Position numbers and translations under genes: made by a program | DNA from: Microvirga flavescens | GTDB lineage: Bacteria > Pseudomonadota > Alphaproteobacteria > Rhizobiales > Beijerinckiaceae | Direction: 5' to 3' | DNA length: 64,000 nucleotides | Assembly: GCF_003290125.1 (NCBI RefSeq) | Contig: NZ_QMKH01000001.1 | Coordinates: 868,001 to 932,000, forward strand | Shown: in pieces, positions 46,738-55,168 of the stretch | Layout: every line of letters starts with the position of its first letter | Position numbering within the stretch: position 1 is the stretch's first letter | Notes under the pieces: generated by a model | What the model was told of the DNA's origin: nothing | Seen by the model: only the letters and a program-made list of their open reading frames with translations | Database searches by the model: none

Positions 46738-48579
46738 TCACGCCTGCCGCCAATACCGCAATGTGCCGATGAGCCCGCGCGGGAAGATGAGAACCATGCC
46801 GATGATGCTCAGGCCCAGGAACAGCCGCCAGAACGCGGTGAGCGGCATGATCTGGTCGCGCAATGTGTGCAGCACCGCGGCGCCCGCGATGGGCCCTGTG
46901 ATCGTTTGAATGCCGCCGAGCAGCAGCATGGTAAGTGCATCGACGGAGGTCGGAATGCCGAGAAGCGTCGGATCGACGGAGCCGCGCGAGAACGCATAGA
47001 GCCCGCCCGCAAGGCCCGCGGCGGCGCCCGCGAGGGTGAAGGCGAGCCAGCGATGCGTGCGAGGCTCAAGGCCGATCGCCTCGGCGCGGGCCTGTGAATC
47101 GCGCATGGCGCGCAAGGCATAGCCGAACGGCGCGTCGATGATGCGCTTCAGCAGAAGCATCGTGCCCGCCGTCAGAGCAAGGGTCACGAGATAATAGACG
47201 GATCGCGGAGCGGCCCAGGTCGAAGGCCAGATGCCGACGAGGCCGTTGTCGCCGCCCGTCACCTCGACCCATTGAAAGGCGACCGCGTAGAGAATTTGCG
47301 CGGCGGCGAGCGTCATCATGGCGAGATAGATGCCGGACAGCCGCACGACGAGCGCGCCGACAGCCATCGCGCCAAGTGCGGCGAGAAGCGGAGCGAGCGG
47401 CAGCGCGCCCTCCATCGAGGCACCGAGCCATTTCACGCCGAGCGCCGCGCCGTAAGCGCCGAGGCCGAAGAAGGCGGCGTGGCCGAAGCTCACGAGACCG
47501 CCGACGCCGATGAGAAGCTGCAGGCTGAAGGCGAAGAGCGCGAGGATCAGGATCTCGGTCGCGACCTTGAGGAAATACTCATCCGCGACGAGCGGCAGCG
47601 CGGCGAGAACGACGAGAAGCGCGCTCACGGCGATGGCGTTGAAGCGCCCGGGCGCATGGCTTGCGATGCCGATGGCATGCGCGCCGCTGAAATGCTCCGG
47701 GCGCCCGAACAGGCCGTTCGGGCGAATGGCGAGGGTGATTGCCATGAGAAGGAAGACGACGACGAGCGTGATCTTCGGGAAAAGCAAAATGCCGAAAGCC
47801 TGCAACTGGCCGATGATGAGCGCGGCGAGAAATGCGCCCGGCACGCTGCCCATGCCGCCGACGACGGTGACGACGAAACATTCGGCGATGATGGAGAGAT
47901 CCATGCCGTTGTTGGCGGCGACGCGCGGCACCTGCAGCGCCCCGCCAAGCCCTGCGAGAAACGCGCCGAGAAAGAGCGTCCCGGTGAACAGAAGCGCCTG
48001 GTTCACGCCAAGCGCCGCGACCATCTCACGATCCTGCGTCGCCGCGCGCACCAGAACGCCGAAGCGGGTGCGCTTGAGAATGAACCACACGAAGCCGAGC
48101 ACGAGAGGACCGGCGGCGATGAGAACGAGTTCATAGGACGGGAAGCGCCGTCCCAAGATCTCGACCGGCGCGCGCAGCCCCGGCGCGCGTGGTCCCAGGA
48201 TGTCCTGCGGCCCGAAGATCTGCACGACGAGGTCCTGCACCACGAGGACGACGCCGAAGGTGGCGAGCAACTGGAACAGTTCCGGCGCGCCATAGATGCG
48301 CCGCAGGAGCAGCACTTCCATCACGACGCCGAGAAGGCCGACGATCAATGCGGAAATGAGAATGCCGAGCCAGAACGGCACCGGCCCGTAGGACCATTCG
48401 AGAAGGTTCGGCACGAGAGTCGCGGCGGTGTAGGCGCCGATCATGTAGAGCGAGCCGTGCGCGAAATTCACGATGCGCGTGACGCCGAAAACGAGGGTGA
48501 GCCCGCAGGCGGCGATAAACAGCGAGGATGCGCTGGAAAGCCCGTTCAGAGCTTGAATGACGAGGAAGGAAAGGTCCAC
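46738..48579 (-). CDS. Fused LivH-LivM permease of a branched-chain amino acid-type ABC transporter
   Basis: Both membrane subunits in one 613-residue polypeptide. Residues 1-290 are LivH (family opening ALNGLSSASSLFIAACGLTLVFG, FAHGSLYMIGAY, VVTVVGGMGSVPGAFLAALI near 240). Residues from about 320 are LivM (GLVSFGHAAFFGLGAYGAAL, LLLGGIQTITGPIAGAAV near 560). Systems of this family usually encode them separately. GTG start at 48579. The upstream binding-protein gene is 59 bp away. Confidence 0.9.
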   Translation of the reverse strand: MDLSFLVIQALNGLSSASSLFIAACGLTLVFGVTRIVNFAHGSLYMIGAYTAATLVPNLLEWSYGPVPFWLGILISALIVGLLGVVMEVLLLRRIYGAPELFQLLATFGVVLVVQDLVVQIFGPQDILGPRAPGLRAPVEILGRRFPSYELVLIAAGPLVLGFVWFILKRTRFGVLVRAATQDREMVAALGVNQALLFTGTLFLGAFLAGLGGALQVPRVAANNGMDLSIIAECFVVTVVGGMGSVPGAFLAALIIGQLQAFGILLFPKITLVVVFLLMAITLAIRPNGLFGRPEHFSGAHAIGIASHAPGRFNAIAVSALLVVLAALPLVADEYFLKVATEILILALFAFSLQLLIGVGGLVSFGHAAFFGLGAYGAALGVKWLGASMEGALPLAPLLAALGAMAVGALVVRLSGIYLAMMTLAAAQILYAVAFQWVEVTGGDNGLVGIWPSTWAAPRSVYYLVTLALTAGTMLLLKRIIDAPFGYALRAMRDSQARAEAIGLEPRTHRWLAFTLAGAAAGLAGGLYAFSRGSVDPTLLGIPTSVDALTMLLLGGIQTITGPIAGAAVLHTLRDQIMPLTAFWRLFLGLSIIGMVLIFPRGLIGTLRYWRQA

Positions 48580-48638
48580 GGATCAGCCTTCCTGTAGAGA
48601 CGAACAGGTAAGTTCAGTCGCTGCCCCGCTCTCCTCGC

Positions 48639-49838
48639 TCACTCCTTGCGCACGGCCTTCACTTCGGTCTCGCTCGGCATGAAGGGCGTGCCGTCGTTGT
48701 ATGTCCAATCGATCATGCCGCCGGCTGCGCCCTTGAGCACGAGCTTGCCGGTCCACGCGCCCATCGAGGCCTGGTGGTCGATGCCGCGCATGGTCACGGG
48801 GCCGACGATGGTGTCGAACTTCGCGTTCTCGAGCGCCTTGATGAGCGCATCGGTGTCCACGGAGCCGGCACGCTCGATGGTGTCGCGGATCATGTGGACG
48901 ACCATGTAACCGAGCAGCGAACCGAGGCGCGGCGTGTCGTTGTACTTGGCGCGGTAGGCCGCGACGAAAGCCTTGTGCTTAGGCTCGGCGATCTCGTCCC
49001 ACGGATAGCCTGTGACGGTCCAGCCTTCGGGCACTTCATCCTTCAGCGGCAACAGCCATTCGGGCTCGCCGGTGAGAAGGGAGAGAATGGTCTTCTTTTC
49101 GAAGAGGCCGCGCGTGTTGCCCTCGCGCACGAACTGGGTGAGATCGGGCCCGAAGAGCACGTTGAAGATGCCGTCGGGCTTGGCCTGTTCGATGGCCGAG
49201 ACGGTTGCGCCCGCCTCGATCTTGCCGAGCGCCGGATATTGCTCGGCAACGATTTCCGCGCCGGGCACGCGCTCCTTGATGAGCCGCTTGAACACTTCCG
49301 CCGCCGACTGGCCGTACTCGTAGTTCGGGGCGACGATGGCCCAGCGTTTCGCGCCCGAAGCCTTGGCCTTTTCCACCAGCATGCCAACCTGCATGTAATT
49401 GTTGGGCCGGATACGGAAGGTGTAGCGGTTGCCCTGCGCCATCGTGATGGCGTCGGTCAAAGGCTCGGCGGCGATGTAGACGATCTTCTTCTGGTTGGCG
49501 AAGTCCGCCATCGCGACGCCGACATTCGACAGGAACGAGCCGAACAGGAAGGAGACGCCCTCGCGGCTCACAAGCTCTTCCGCAACGCGGGTGGCGTCGC
49601 CCGTGGTCGCGCCGTCCTCGCGGGAGACGATTTCGAGCTTGCGCCCGAGAACGCCGCCCTTGGCGTTGATCTCATCCAGCGCCAGCTGCCAGCCGTTGCG
49701 GTATGGCACCGTGAAGGCGGCCCATTTGCTGTAGGAGTTCATCTCGCCGATCTTGATCGGCGCTTGCTGCGCCTGCGCGGCGGGGACGCCGAGCGCGAGT
49801 GCAAGTCCAAGGGAGAGCCAGCGGAACATCGGAGCCAT
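48639..49838 (-). CDS. Branched-chain amino acid-type ABC transporter substrate-binding protein
   Basis: Periplasmic receptor of the Liv/Urt-type importer. The 399-residue protein has a signal peptide (MFRWLSLGLALALGVPAAQAQ, cleavage after AQA near residue 23) and the type I periplasmic binding fold of Peripla_BP_6, with IKIGEMNSYSKWAAF at the mature start and KRWAIVAPNYEYGQSAAE near 155. ATG at 49838 (MAPMFRW) or 49829; the extension to 49892 is not family-like. First gene of the operon. Confidence 0.92.
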   Translation of the reverse strand: MAPMFRWLSLGLALALGVPAAQAQQAPIKIGEMNSYSKWAAFTVPYRNGWQLALDEINAKGGVLGRKLEIVSREDGATTGDATRVAEELVSREGVSFLFGSFLSNVGVAMADFANQKKIVYIAAEPLTDAITMAQGNRYTFRIRPNNYMQVGMLVEKAKASGAKRWAIVAPNYEYGQSAAEVFKRLIKERVPGAEIVAEQYPALGKIEAGATVSAIEQAKPDGIFNVLFGPDLTQFVREGNTRGLFEKKTILSLLTGEPEWLLPLKDEVPEGWTVTGYPWDEIAEPKHKAFVAAYRAKYNDTPRLGSLLGYMVVHMIRDTIERAGSVDTDALIKALENAKFDTIVGPVTMRGIDHQASMGAWTGKLVLKGAAGGMIDWTYNDGTPFMPSETEVKAVRKE

Positions 49839-50008
49839 GACGCGTTTCCTTGCCTGGGGCCTTTCGGATCTGGGCTGACGGTTTAGGGCCAATCGCGCTT
49901 GTAAGGAAGTCCTAAAGCGGGATCATGGAACGAATTCCTCCCATGCGTTAAAGGTATTACCCAGAAACAAGGCCGAACCGGCGCAGACTTCATCGGAAGC
50001 GAGACGAC

Positions 50009-50887
50009 ATGAGCAGCCCCCTCATCCACCCCCATATCCCTCATGTCGCAGTGGCGAGCGCCTGCGTGCTCGGCGAAGGCACGTTGTGGGACCATCGCAC
50101 CGGCACGGTCTACTGGGTCGATATCAAGAACCCCGGAATCTGGCATTACGAGCCGAAGACCGGCAAGCATGACCGCGTGGACGCGCGCGAGCCGGTCGGC
50201 TTCCTGGCGCTGACGCCGGACACGGACATGGTGATCGCGGGCTTCAAGTCCGGGCTCCATCGCTTCCATCTGTGGGGCGGACAGATCCAGCCGATCGTGA
50301 ACCCAGAGCCGGACAAGCCCGGCAACCGGCTCAACGACGGGCATGTGTTCCCCGATGGCGGCCTCTATTTCGGGACGATGGATGATTCGGAAAAAAGCCC
50401 CACCGGCGCATTCTGGCGCTGGGACGGCAAGAAGCTGACCTGTCTGCGCGAGGGCATTACCATCACCAACGGCCCGGCGTTCAGCCCGGACGGCAGGACG
50501 CTCTATGCGACCGACACGCTGGGGCGGACGGTTTACGCCCATGACCTCAATGACGGGACGCTCGGGCCGGCGCGGGTCTTCGTGCGCTTCGAGGAAGGCT
50601 GGGGTTATCCCGATGGCATGAGCGTCGATGAGGAGGGGCATGTGTGGATCTGCCATTGGGGCGATTCCCGCGTCACACGCTTCCGGCCGGATGGCAGCAT
50701 CGAGCGCATCTTGCCGGTCCCCACGGCGCAGGTGACCAAATGCGCCTTCGGCGGCCCTGACCTGACGACGCTCTACATCACCACCGCCGCCATCGGGCGC
50801 GATGCCACCATCGACCCGATGGCCGGTCATCTCTTCGCCGTGGAAACCGGCATCAGGGGCCTGCCGGCGCTGATCTTCCACGGATAG
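50009..50887 (+). CDS. SMP-30/gluconolactonase family lactonase
   Basis: Hydrolyses a sugar lactone to its acid. The 292-residue six-bladed propeller has the metal-site motifs CVLGEGTLWDHRTG near 16, RLNDGHVFPDGGLYFGTM near 105 and a late GYPDGMSVDEEGHVWI segment near 201. ATG at 50009. An aldose 1-epimerase gene follows after 4 bp, which supports a role in a non-phosphorylating sugar oxidation route, although the matching dehydrogenase is not beside them. Confidence 0.9.
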   Translation: MSSPLIHPHIPHVAVASACVLGEGTLWDHRTGTVYWVDIKNPGIWHYEPKTGKHDRVDAREPVGFLALTPDTDMVIAGFKSGLHRFHLWGGQIQPIVNPEPDKPGNRLNDGHVFPDGGLYFGTMDDSEKSPTGAFWRWDGKKLTCLREGITITNGPAFSPDGRTLYATDTLGRTVYAHDLNDGTLGPARVFVRFEEGWGYPDGMSVDEEGHVWICHWGDSRVTRFRPDGSIERILPVPTAQVTKCAFGGPDLTTLYITTAAIGRDATIDPMAGHLFAVETGIRGLPALIFHG

Positions 50888-50891
50888 GCGC

Positions 50892-51884
50892 ATGACCATC
50901 CAACGCTTCGGTTCTGTCGCGGGCGAGGATGTTTTCGAGGTGACGCTCGAGAACGATGGCGTTGAGGCGCGCATTCTCACCTGGGGCGCGGTGTTGCGGG
51001 ATCTCATCGTGCCCGCGCCACGCGGTCCGCAGCGGGTGGTGCTGGGGCTCAACAGCATCGAGGATTACCTCGCGCACTCGCCCTATTTCGGCGCCATCGT
51101 AGGGCGCTATGCCAACCGCATCGGCAAAGCGCAGTTCATGCTCGACGGAACTGTTCATCGGCTCGTGGCGAACGATGGGCTCCATCAGCTTCATGGCGGC
51201 CCGAAGGGGTTTGGCAATCGCATCTGGTCAGTGATCGACCGCACGCGCTCAAGCGTGACCCTGTCGCTTGTTTCCGAGCACGGCGACATGGGCTATCCCG
51301 GACGCCTCGTCGCGACGTGCACTTACGCCCTCATTGCGCCCGCGACGCTGCGCATCTCGCTTGAGGCGACGAGCGACAGGCCGACGCCGGTGAACCTTTC
51401 CACTCACGGCTATTTCAACCTCGATGGCAGTGCGGACATCGCGTCCCACCGCCTGACGATCACCGCCGATGAGATGACGCTGACGGATCCGGATCTGATT
51501 CCGACAGGCGAGATCGCGAGCGTTGATGGAACGCCATACGACTTCCGCAAGCTTCGCCCTGTAGATTCCAGCGTGCCGTACGACATAAATTACGTGCTTC
51601 GCCGGTCGGGCGAACTGTCGCATGCGGCGACCCTGCAATCGCCCGTGAGCGGATTGTCGATGGAGCTTTGGACGACGGAGCCTGGCCTGCAATTCTATGA
51701 TGGGCATAAGATTCGCGTGCCGGTGCCAGGCCTTGCAGGTGCGTCCTACGGCCCGCGCGCCGGGCTGTGCCTCGAACCGCAGCGCTTTCCTGACGGCCCC
51801 AATAAAGCCCACTTTCCCGCCAGTATCTTGCAACCGGGAACGGTGTCTCTGCAGCTCAGCGAACTTCGCTTCGCCGAAATCTGA
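50892..51884 (+). CDS. Aldose 1-epimerase family protein
   Basis: Interconverts alpha and beta anomers of a sugar. The 330-residue GalM-like protein has RYANRIGKAQFMLDG near 75, NDGLHQLHGGPKGFGNRIW near 97, the catalytic His in PVNLSTHGYFNL near 176, and a late CLEPQRFPDGPN with the catalytic Glu. ATG at 50892, 4 bp after the lactonase stop, so the two are co-translated. Confidence 0.93.
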   Translation: MTIQRFGSVAGEDVFEVTLENDGVEARILTWGAVLRDLIVPAPRGPQRVVLGLNSIEDYLAHSPYFGAIVGRYANRIGKAQFMLDGTVHRLVANDGLHQLHGGPKGFGNRIWSVIDRTRSSVTLSLVSEHGDMGYPGRLVATCTYALIAPATLRISLEATSDRPTPVNLSTHGYFNLDGSADIASHRLTITADEMTLTDPDLIPTGEIASVDGTPYDFRKLRPVDSSVPYDINYVLRRSGELSHAATLQSPVSGLSMELWTTEPGLQFYDGHKIRVPVPGLAGASYGPRAGLCLEPQRFPDGPNKAHFPASILQPGTVSLQLSELRFAEI

Positions 51885-51908
51885 GGAACTCCGGCTCCTG
51901 CTTGGCCG

Positions 51909-51939
51909 TTGGTTTTTACAGCAAAGCTTCAAAAACCAA
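51909..51939. repeat. A/T-rich inverted repeat after the epimerase gene
   Basis: TTGGTTTTT (51909-51917) and AAAAACCAA (51931-51939) form a perfect 9-bp pair with a 13-nt loop. It lies 10-20 bp before the ribosome-binding site of a short open frame. It may be a weak terminator or a translational control hairpin. Confidence 0.45.
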
Positions 51940-51961
51940 AAAAGGATAAAGGGAGTTCAGG

Positions 51962-52147
51962 ATGCCGGTACTCGATGCCAACGCCTTGAAGAGAGACCCC
52001 AAGGGGGCTGCCTTTCTTCTGCGTGTGCTGTGCCGTCAGCCTTCGCCGAAGGATGAACCCGCCAGGCTTTCCACCCGCGTCCTGCGGAAGGTCTACCTGG
52101 CAAGGTCCGACATCAAGCTGCCCGAAGAACCTGCAACGAGCTTCTGA
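51962..52147 (+). CDS. Small hypothetical protein
   Basis: A 61-residue basic frame (MPVLDANALKRDPKGAAFLL...) with AAAGGGAG 7 nt before its ATG. It ends 4 bp before the end of the convergent peptidase gene. I recognise no family; the Lys/Arg content and lack of a signal or membrane segment suggest a cytoplasmic peptide. The good ribosome-binding site is the main support, and the sequence is too short to judge codon use firmly. Confidence 0.45.
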   Translation: MPVLDANALKRDPKGAAFLLRVLCRQPSPKDEPARLSTRVLRKVYLARSDIKLPEEPATSF

Positions 52148-52150
52148 CTT

Positions 52151-54211
52151 TTACGCGGCCGGTGTCGCCACGAGCCCGCGCTTGGCGAGAAGAGCGTCCG
52201 GCGTCGGCAGGCGGCCTCTGAACGCCACGTAGGCCGCTGCGGGATCCTGCAGGTTTCCGGCGGAATAGATGAAACGCTTGAGCTTTTCCGCCGTTTCAGG
52301 ATTGAAGGCGTCGCCCGTTTCCTCGAACGCGTTGAAGGCATCCGCGTCGAGAACCTCCGACCACATGTAGCTGTAGTAGCCCGACGAATAACCGTCTCCC
52401 GAGAACACATGCGCGAAGTGCGGCGTGCGGTGGCGCATGATGATCTCGCGCGGCATGCCGATCTTGTCGAGGGACGTTTTCTCGAACGCGCCGACGTCGA
52501 GATCGTCGGCAGACGTGAGCGAGTGAAGATCGAGATCGACGAAGGCGGAGGCGAGATATTCAACCGTCGCAAAACCCTGGTTGAAGTTGCGCGCCGCCAT
52601 GAGCCGCTTGAGGAGATCCTCCGGAATCGGCTCACCGGTTTTGTAGTGCGTCGCGTAGCGGCGCAGAATCTGCGGCTGCGAGAGCCAGTGCTCGTAGAGC
52701 TGGGAGGGCAACTCGACGAAGTCGGTCGAAACGCTCGTTCCGGCAAGAAGCGGGTAGGTCACGTTTGAGAGAAGTCCATGCAGGGCGTGACCAAACTCGT
52801 GGAAAAGCGTTCGCGCGTCGTCAAAGCTCAACAGCGCCGGTTCTCCCTTGCCGCCCTTGGAGAAGTTCAACACGTTCACGATGATCGGGCGAATGTCGGC
52901 ACTCAGCTTCTCCTGCATGCGGAAGCTGCTCATCCACGCGCCGCTGCGCTTCGAGGGGCGCGCGAAATAGTCGCCGATGAAGACGCCCACATGTGCGCCA
53001 ATCTCGTTCGTGACCTCCCAGGCGCGGATGTCGGGGTGATAGCGGGGGAAGTCCTGCAATTCCTTGAAACTCAGGCCGAACAGGCGATGCGCCGTCTCGA
53101 ACGCGGCTTCGATGATGCGGTCGAGCTGGAAGTAAGGCTTGATCGTCGCCTCATCGAGATCGTGCTGCGCCATGCGCACCTGCTCGGCGTAATAGCGCCA
53201 GTCCCACGCCTCGATGGTGATGTTGTCGCCGCGTGATTGCGCCTGAAGGTCGTTGCGCTCGTCCATCGCGCGGGCGCGCGCCGGCTTCCAGACTGCGTCG
53301 AGAAGCTCGCGCACGGCCTGCGGCGTCTTCGCCATCGTGTCGGCCAGCTTGAACTGCGAGAAGGTCTCATAGCCAAGAAGCTTCGCACGCTCGGCTCGAA
53401 GCCGCACCGTCTCGGCGATGATCGCCTTGTTGTCGGTCTTGCCTCCAAGATCACCGCGCAGGGCCCAGGCCTTGAAGGCCTCTTCGCGCAAGTCGCGCTG
53501 GCTGGAATATTGCAGGAAGGGCTCGATGCTCGAGCGCGAGAGCGTGATGACGTGCTTGCCCTTGAGGCCGGCCTCTTCAGCCGCCTGCGCGGCGGCTTCG
53601 CGCAGGAAAGGCGGCAGCCCCGCAAGGTCGGCCTCCTTCTCGATCACGAGGCGATAGGAGGTCTCATCCGCAAGAACGTTCTGCGAGAACTGCGTGCCGA
53701 GGGAGGCAAGGCGCTCCGTGATCGCGGCAAGGCGCGTCTTGCTCTCGCCGCGCAACTGCGCGCCGGCGCGCACGAAGATTGTGTGATAGCGCTCGAGCAC
53801 GCGCGCCTGTTCCGGCGTCAGGCTAAGCGAATCGCGCGTCTTGTGAAGAGCCTCGACCCGCGCGAACAACGCCTCGTTCATGAAGATGCTGTTGCGGTGC
53901 TTGGCGAGAAGCGGCGCCATCTCGCGCTCGATGCCCTGGATCGCCGGGTTGGTATGCGACCCTGCAAGGTTATAGAAAACCGCACTGACGCGCTTGAGCG
54001 CCGCGCCGCTTTTCTCCAACGCCTCGATGGTATTGGCGAAAGTCGCGGGCGTAGGGCTGCCGGCGATGGCCTTGATCTCCTCTTGCTGCTCCGCAAGCGC
54101 CTTGTCGAAAGCAGGCTTGAAATGCTCCGGCGCGATCTTGTCGAAAGGCGGCAGGCCGAACGGGCCGGTCCAGAGGGTGAAGAACGGATTGGTTGCGGCG
54201 GTCTCGGCCAT
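52151..54211 (-). CDS. M3 family metallopeptidase (peptidyl-dipeptidase Dcp/oligopeptidase A type)
   Basis: A zinc peptidase that trims short peptides in the cytoplasm. The 686-residue protein has the zinc motif HEFGH at 471-475 within TLFHEFGHALHGLL, and its third ligand region downstream. The N-terminal helical region and the NPFFTLWTGPFGLPPFDKI opening are those of Dcp. ATG at 54211; a 12-residue longer frame starts at 54247. It converges on the small gene at 51962. The dppABCDF peptide importer lies in the same part of the window. Confidence 0.93.
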   Translation of the reverse strand: MAETAATNPFFTLWTGPFGLPPFDKIAPEHFKPAFDKALAEQQEEIKAIAGSPTPATFANTIEALEKSGAALKRVSAVFYNLAGSHTNPAIQGIEREMAPLLAKHRNSIFMNEALFARVEALHKTRDSLSLTPEQARVLERYHTIFVRAGAQLRGESKTRLAAITERLASLGTQFSQNVLADETSYRLVIEKEADLAGLPPFLREAAAQAAEEAGLKGKHVITLSRSSIEPFLQYSSQRDLREEAFKAWALRGDLGGKTDNKAIIAETVRLRAERAKLLGYETFSQFKLADTMAKTPQAVRELLDAVWKPARARAMDERNDLQAQSRGDNITIEAWDWRYYAEQVRMAQHDLDEATIKPYFQLDRIIEAAFETAHRLFGLSFKELQDFPRYHPDIRAWEVTNEIGAHVGVFIGDYFARPSKRSGAWMSSFRMQEKLSADIRPIIVNVLNFSKGGKGEPALLSFDDARTLFHEFGHALHGLLSNVTYPLLAGTSVSTDFVELPSQLYEHWLSQPQILRRYATHYKTGEPIPEDLLKRLMAARNFNQGFATVEYLASAFVDLDLHSLTSADDLDVGAFEKTSLDKIGMPREIIMRHRTPHFAHVFSGDGYSSGYYSYMWSEVLDADAFNAFEETGDAFNPETAEKLKRFIYSAGNLQDPAAAYVAFRGRLPTPDALLAKRGLVATPAA

Positions 54212-54257
54212 GTCGGTCCACTTTAAGGCTTGCGTTGTCCGCGCCAACGTACCGGCC

Positions 54258-54959
54258 TCACACCTCGACGGGAAGGGGAGAGTTCACGGGGGAGCCGGTG
54301 TCATCGGGCATATGGGTCCGCAGAAAGGCGATGACCCTTTGAATGGCATCGGCTTGCGCCTTGCCGCGAAAACCGTGCCCCTGCCCCGGATAGATGTGGA
54401 TGTCGTGCGTCACGGCGCGCCGTGTCAGAAGCGCATCGAGGGCATAGGCGTTGGCGACGGGCACCACGGCATCAAGCGCTCCGTGGAGGATCAGCGTCGG
54501 CGGCAGGCGAGGCTCACGGGTGAAGGTGCCGAACGGCAACGGCCCGTAATAGGCGATGAGCGCCTTGACGCGCGGATCGGAGCTGGCGATCAGCCCGAGC
54601 GCTGCGCCGAGCGACACGCCGACGATGCCGATTCGCTCCGCATCGACCTCTGGCTGCTGCGACATCCAATCCAGCGCGTCGCCCACCGTCTCAAGCCAGG
54701 GGTTGAAGTTCTGGAACAGCGTGGCGAGGGAGGCGTGCCACTCCTCCGTGCGGTCGAGGTAATGGATGAGATAGACCCGGTAACCCGCCGCCGCGAAGGC
54801 ATGCGCGCCCTCGCGGTAGCGCGTGTTCACCTTCAGCCCGTCGGCGCCGTGGAGCATCAGGACGGCTGGACGGCGATCTTCGCCGCCGGAGGCGATGGCC
54901 TCCACCAGAATGGTCGTGTCCCCGCTCGAAAAGCTCAGTTTTTGCGTCGTCACCGTCAT
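54258..54959 (-). CDS. Alpha/beta hydrolase, dienelactone hydrolase-like
   Basis: A 233-residue serine hydrolase fold. The nucleophile elbow is GVSLGAALG near 115 (Ser rather than the Cys of classic dienelactone hydrolase), Asp is in HGALDAVV, and the catalytic His is in GQGHGF near the end. Substrates in the family are esters or lactones and cannot be named here. ATG at 54959 is used; alternative starts at 55022 and 55082 extend it by residues that do not look family-like. Confidence 0.82.
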   Translation of the reverse strand: MTVTTQKLSFSSGDTTILVEAIASGGEDRRPAVLMLHGADGLKVNTRYREGAHAFAAAGYRVYLIHYLDRTEEWHASLATLFQNFNPWLETVGDALDWMSQQPEVDAERIGIVGVSLGAALGLIASSDPRVKALIAYYGPLPFGTFTREPRLPPTLILHGALDAVVPVANAYALDALLTRRAVTHDIHIYPGQGHGFRGKAQADAIQRVIAFLRTHMPDDTGSPVNSPLPVEV

Positions 54960-55168
54960 GGGCAAAAGCGCCTCGCAAGCGGCCCGATATAGGAAGCCGC
55001 CTGTCTCAGATATGTGTGCCATGTTGCAGTGCAAAAGGCGAGGCAAAAGGCCCCAGAACGGGGAAAAATCAAGAAATCTCAAGACTTGCCCGGGGAAAGG
55101 ATCGATCCGTGCCGTCCCGCGTTGACAGATTGCCGCAGGCGCCTCTGCTGCCTCCCTGAAGGATGCCG

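Noticed and set aside
49915..49950. Possible half copy of the GATCATG-type palindrome before the SMP-30 gene
   Set aside because: Only GGGATCATGGAACG-like similarity remains; the AACCGGTT centre is missing.
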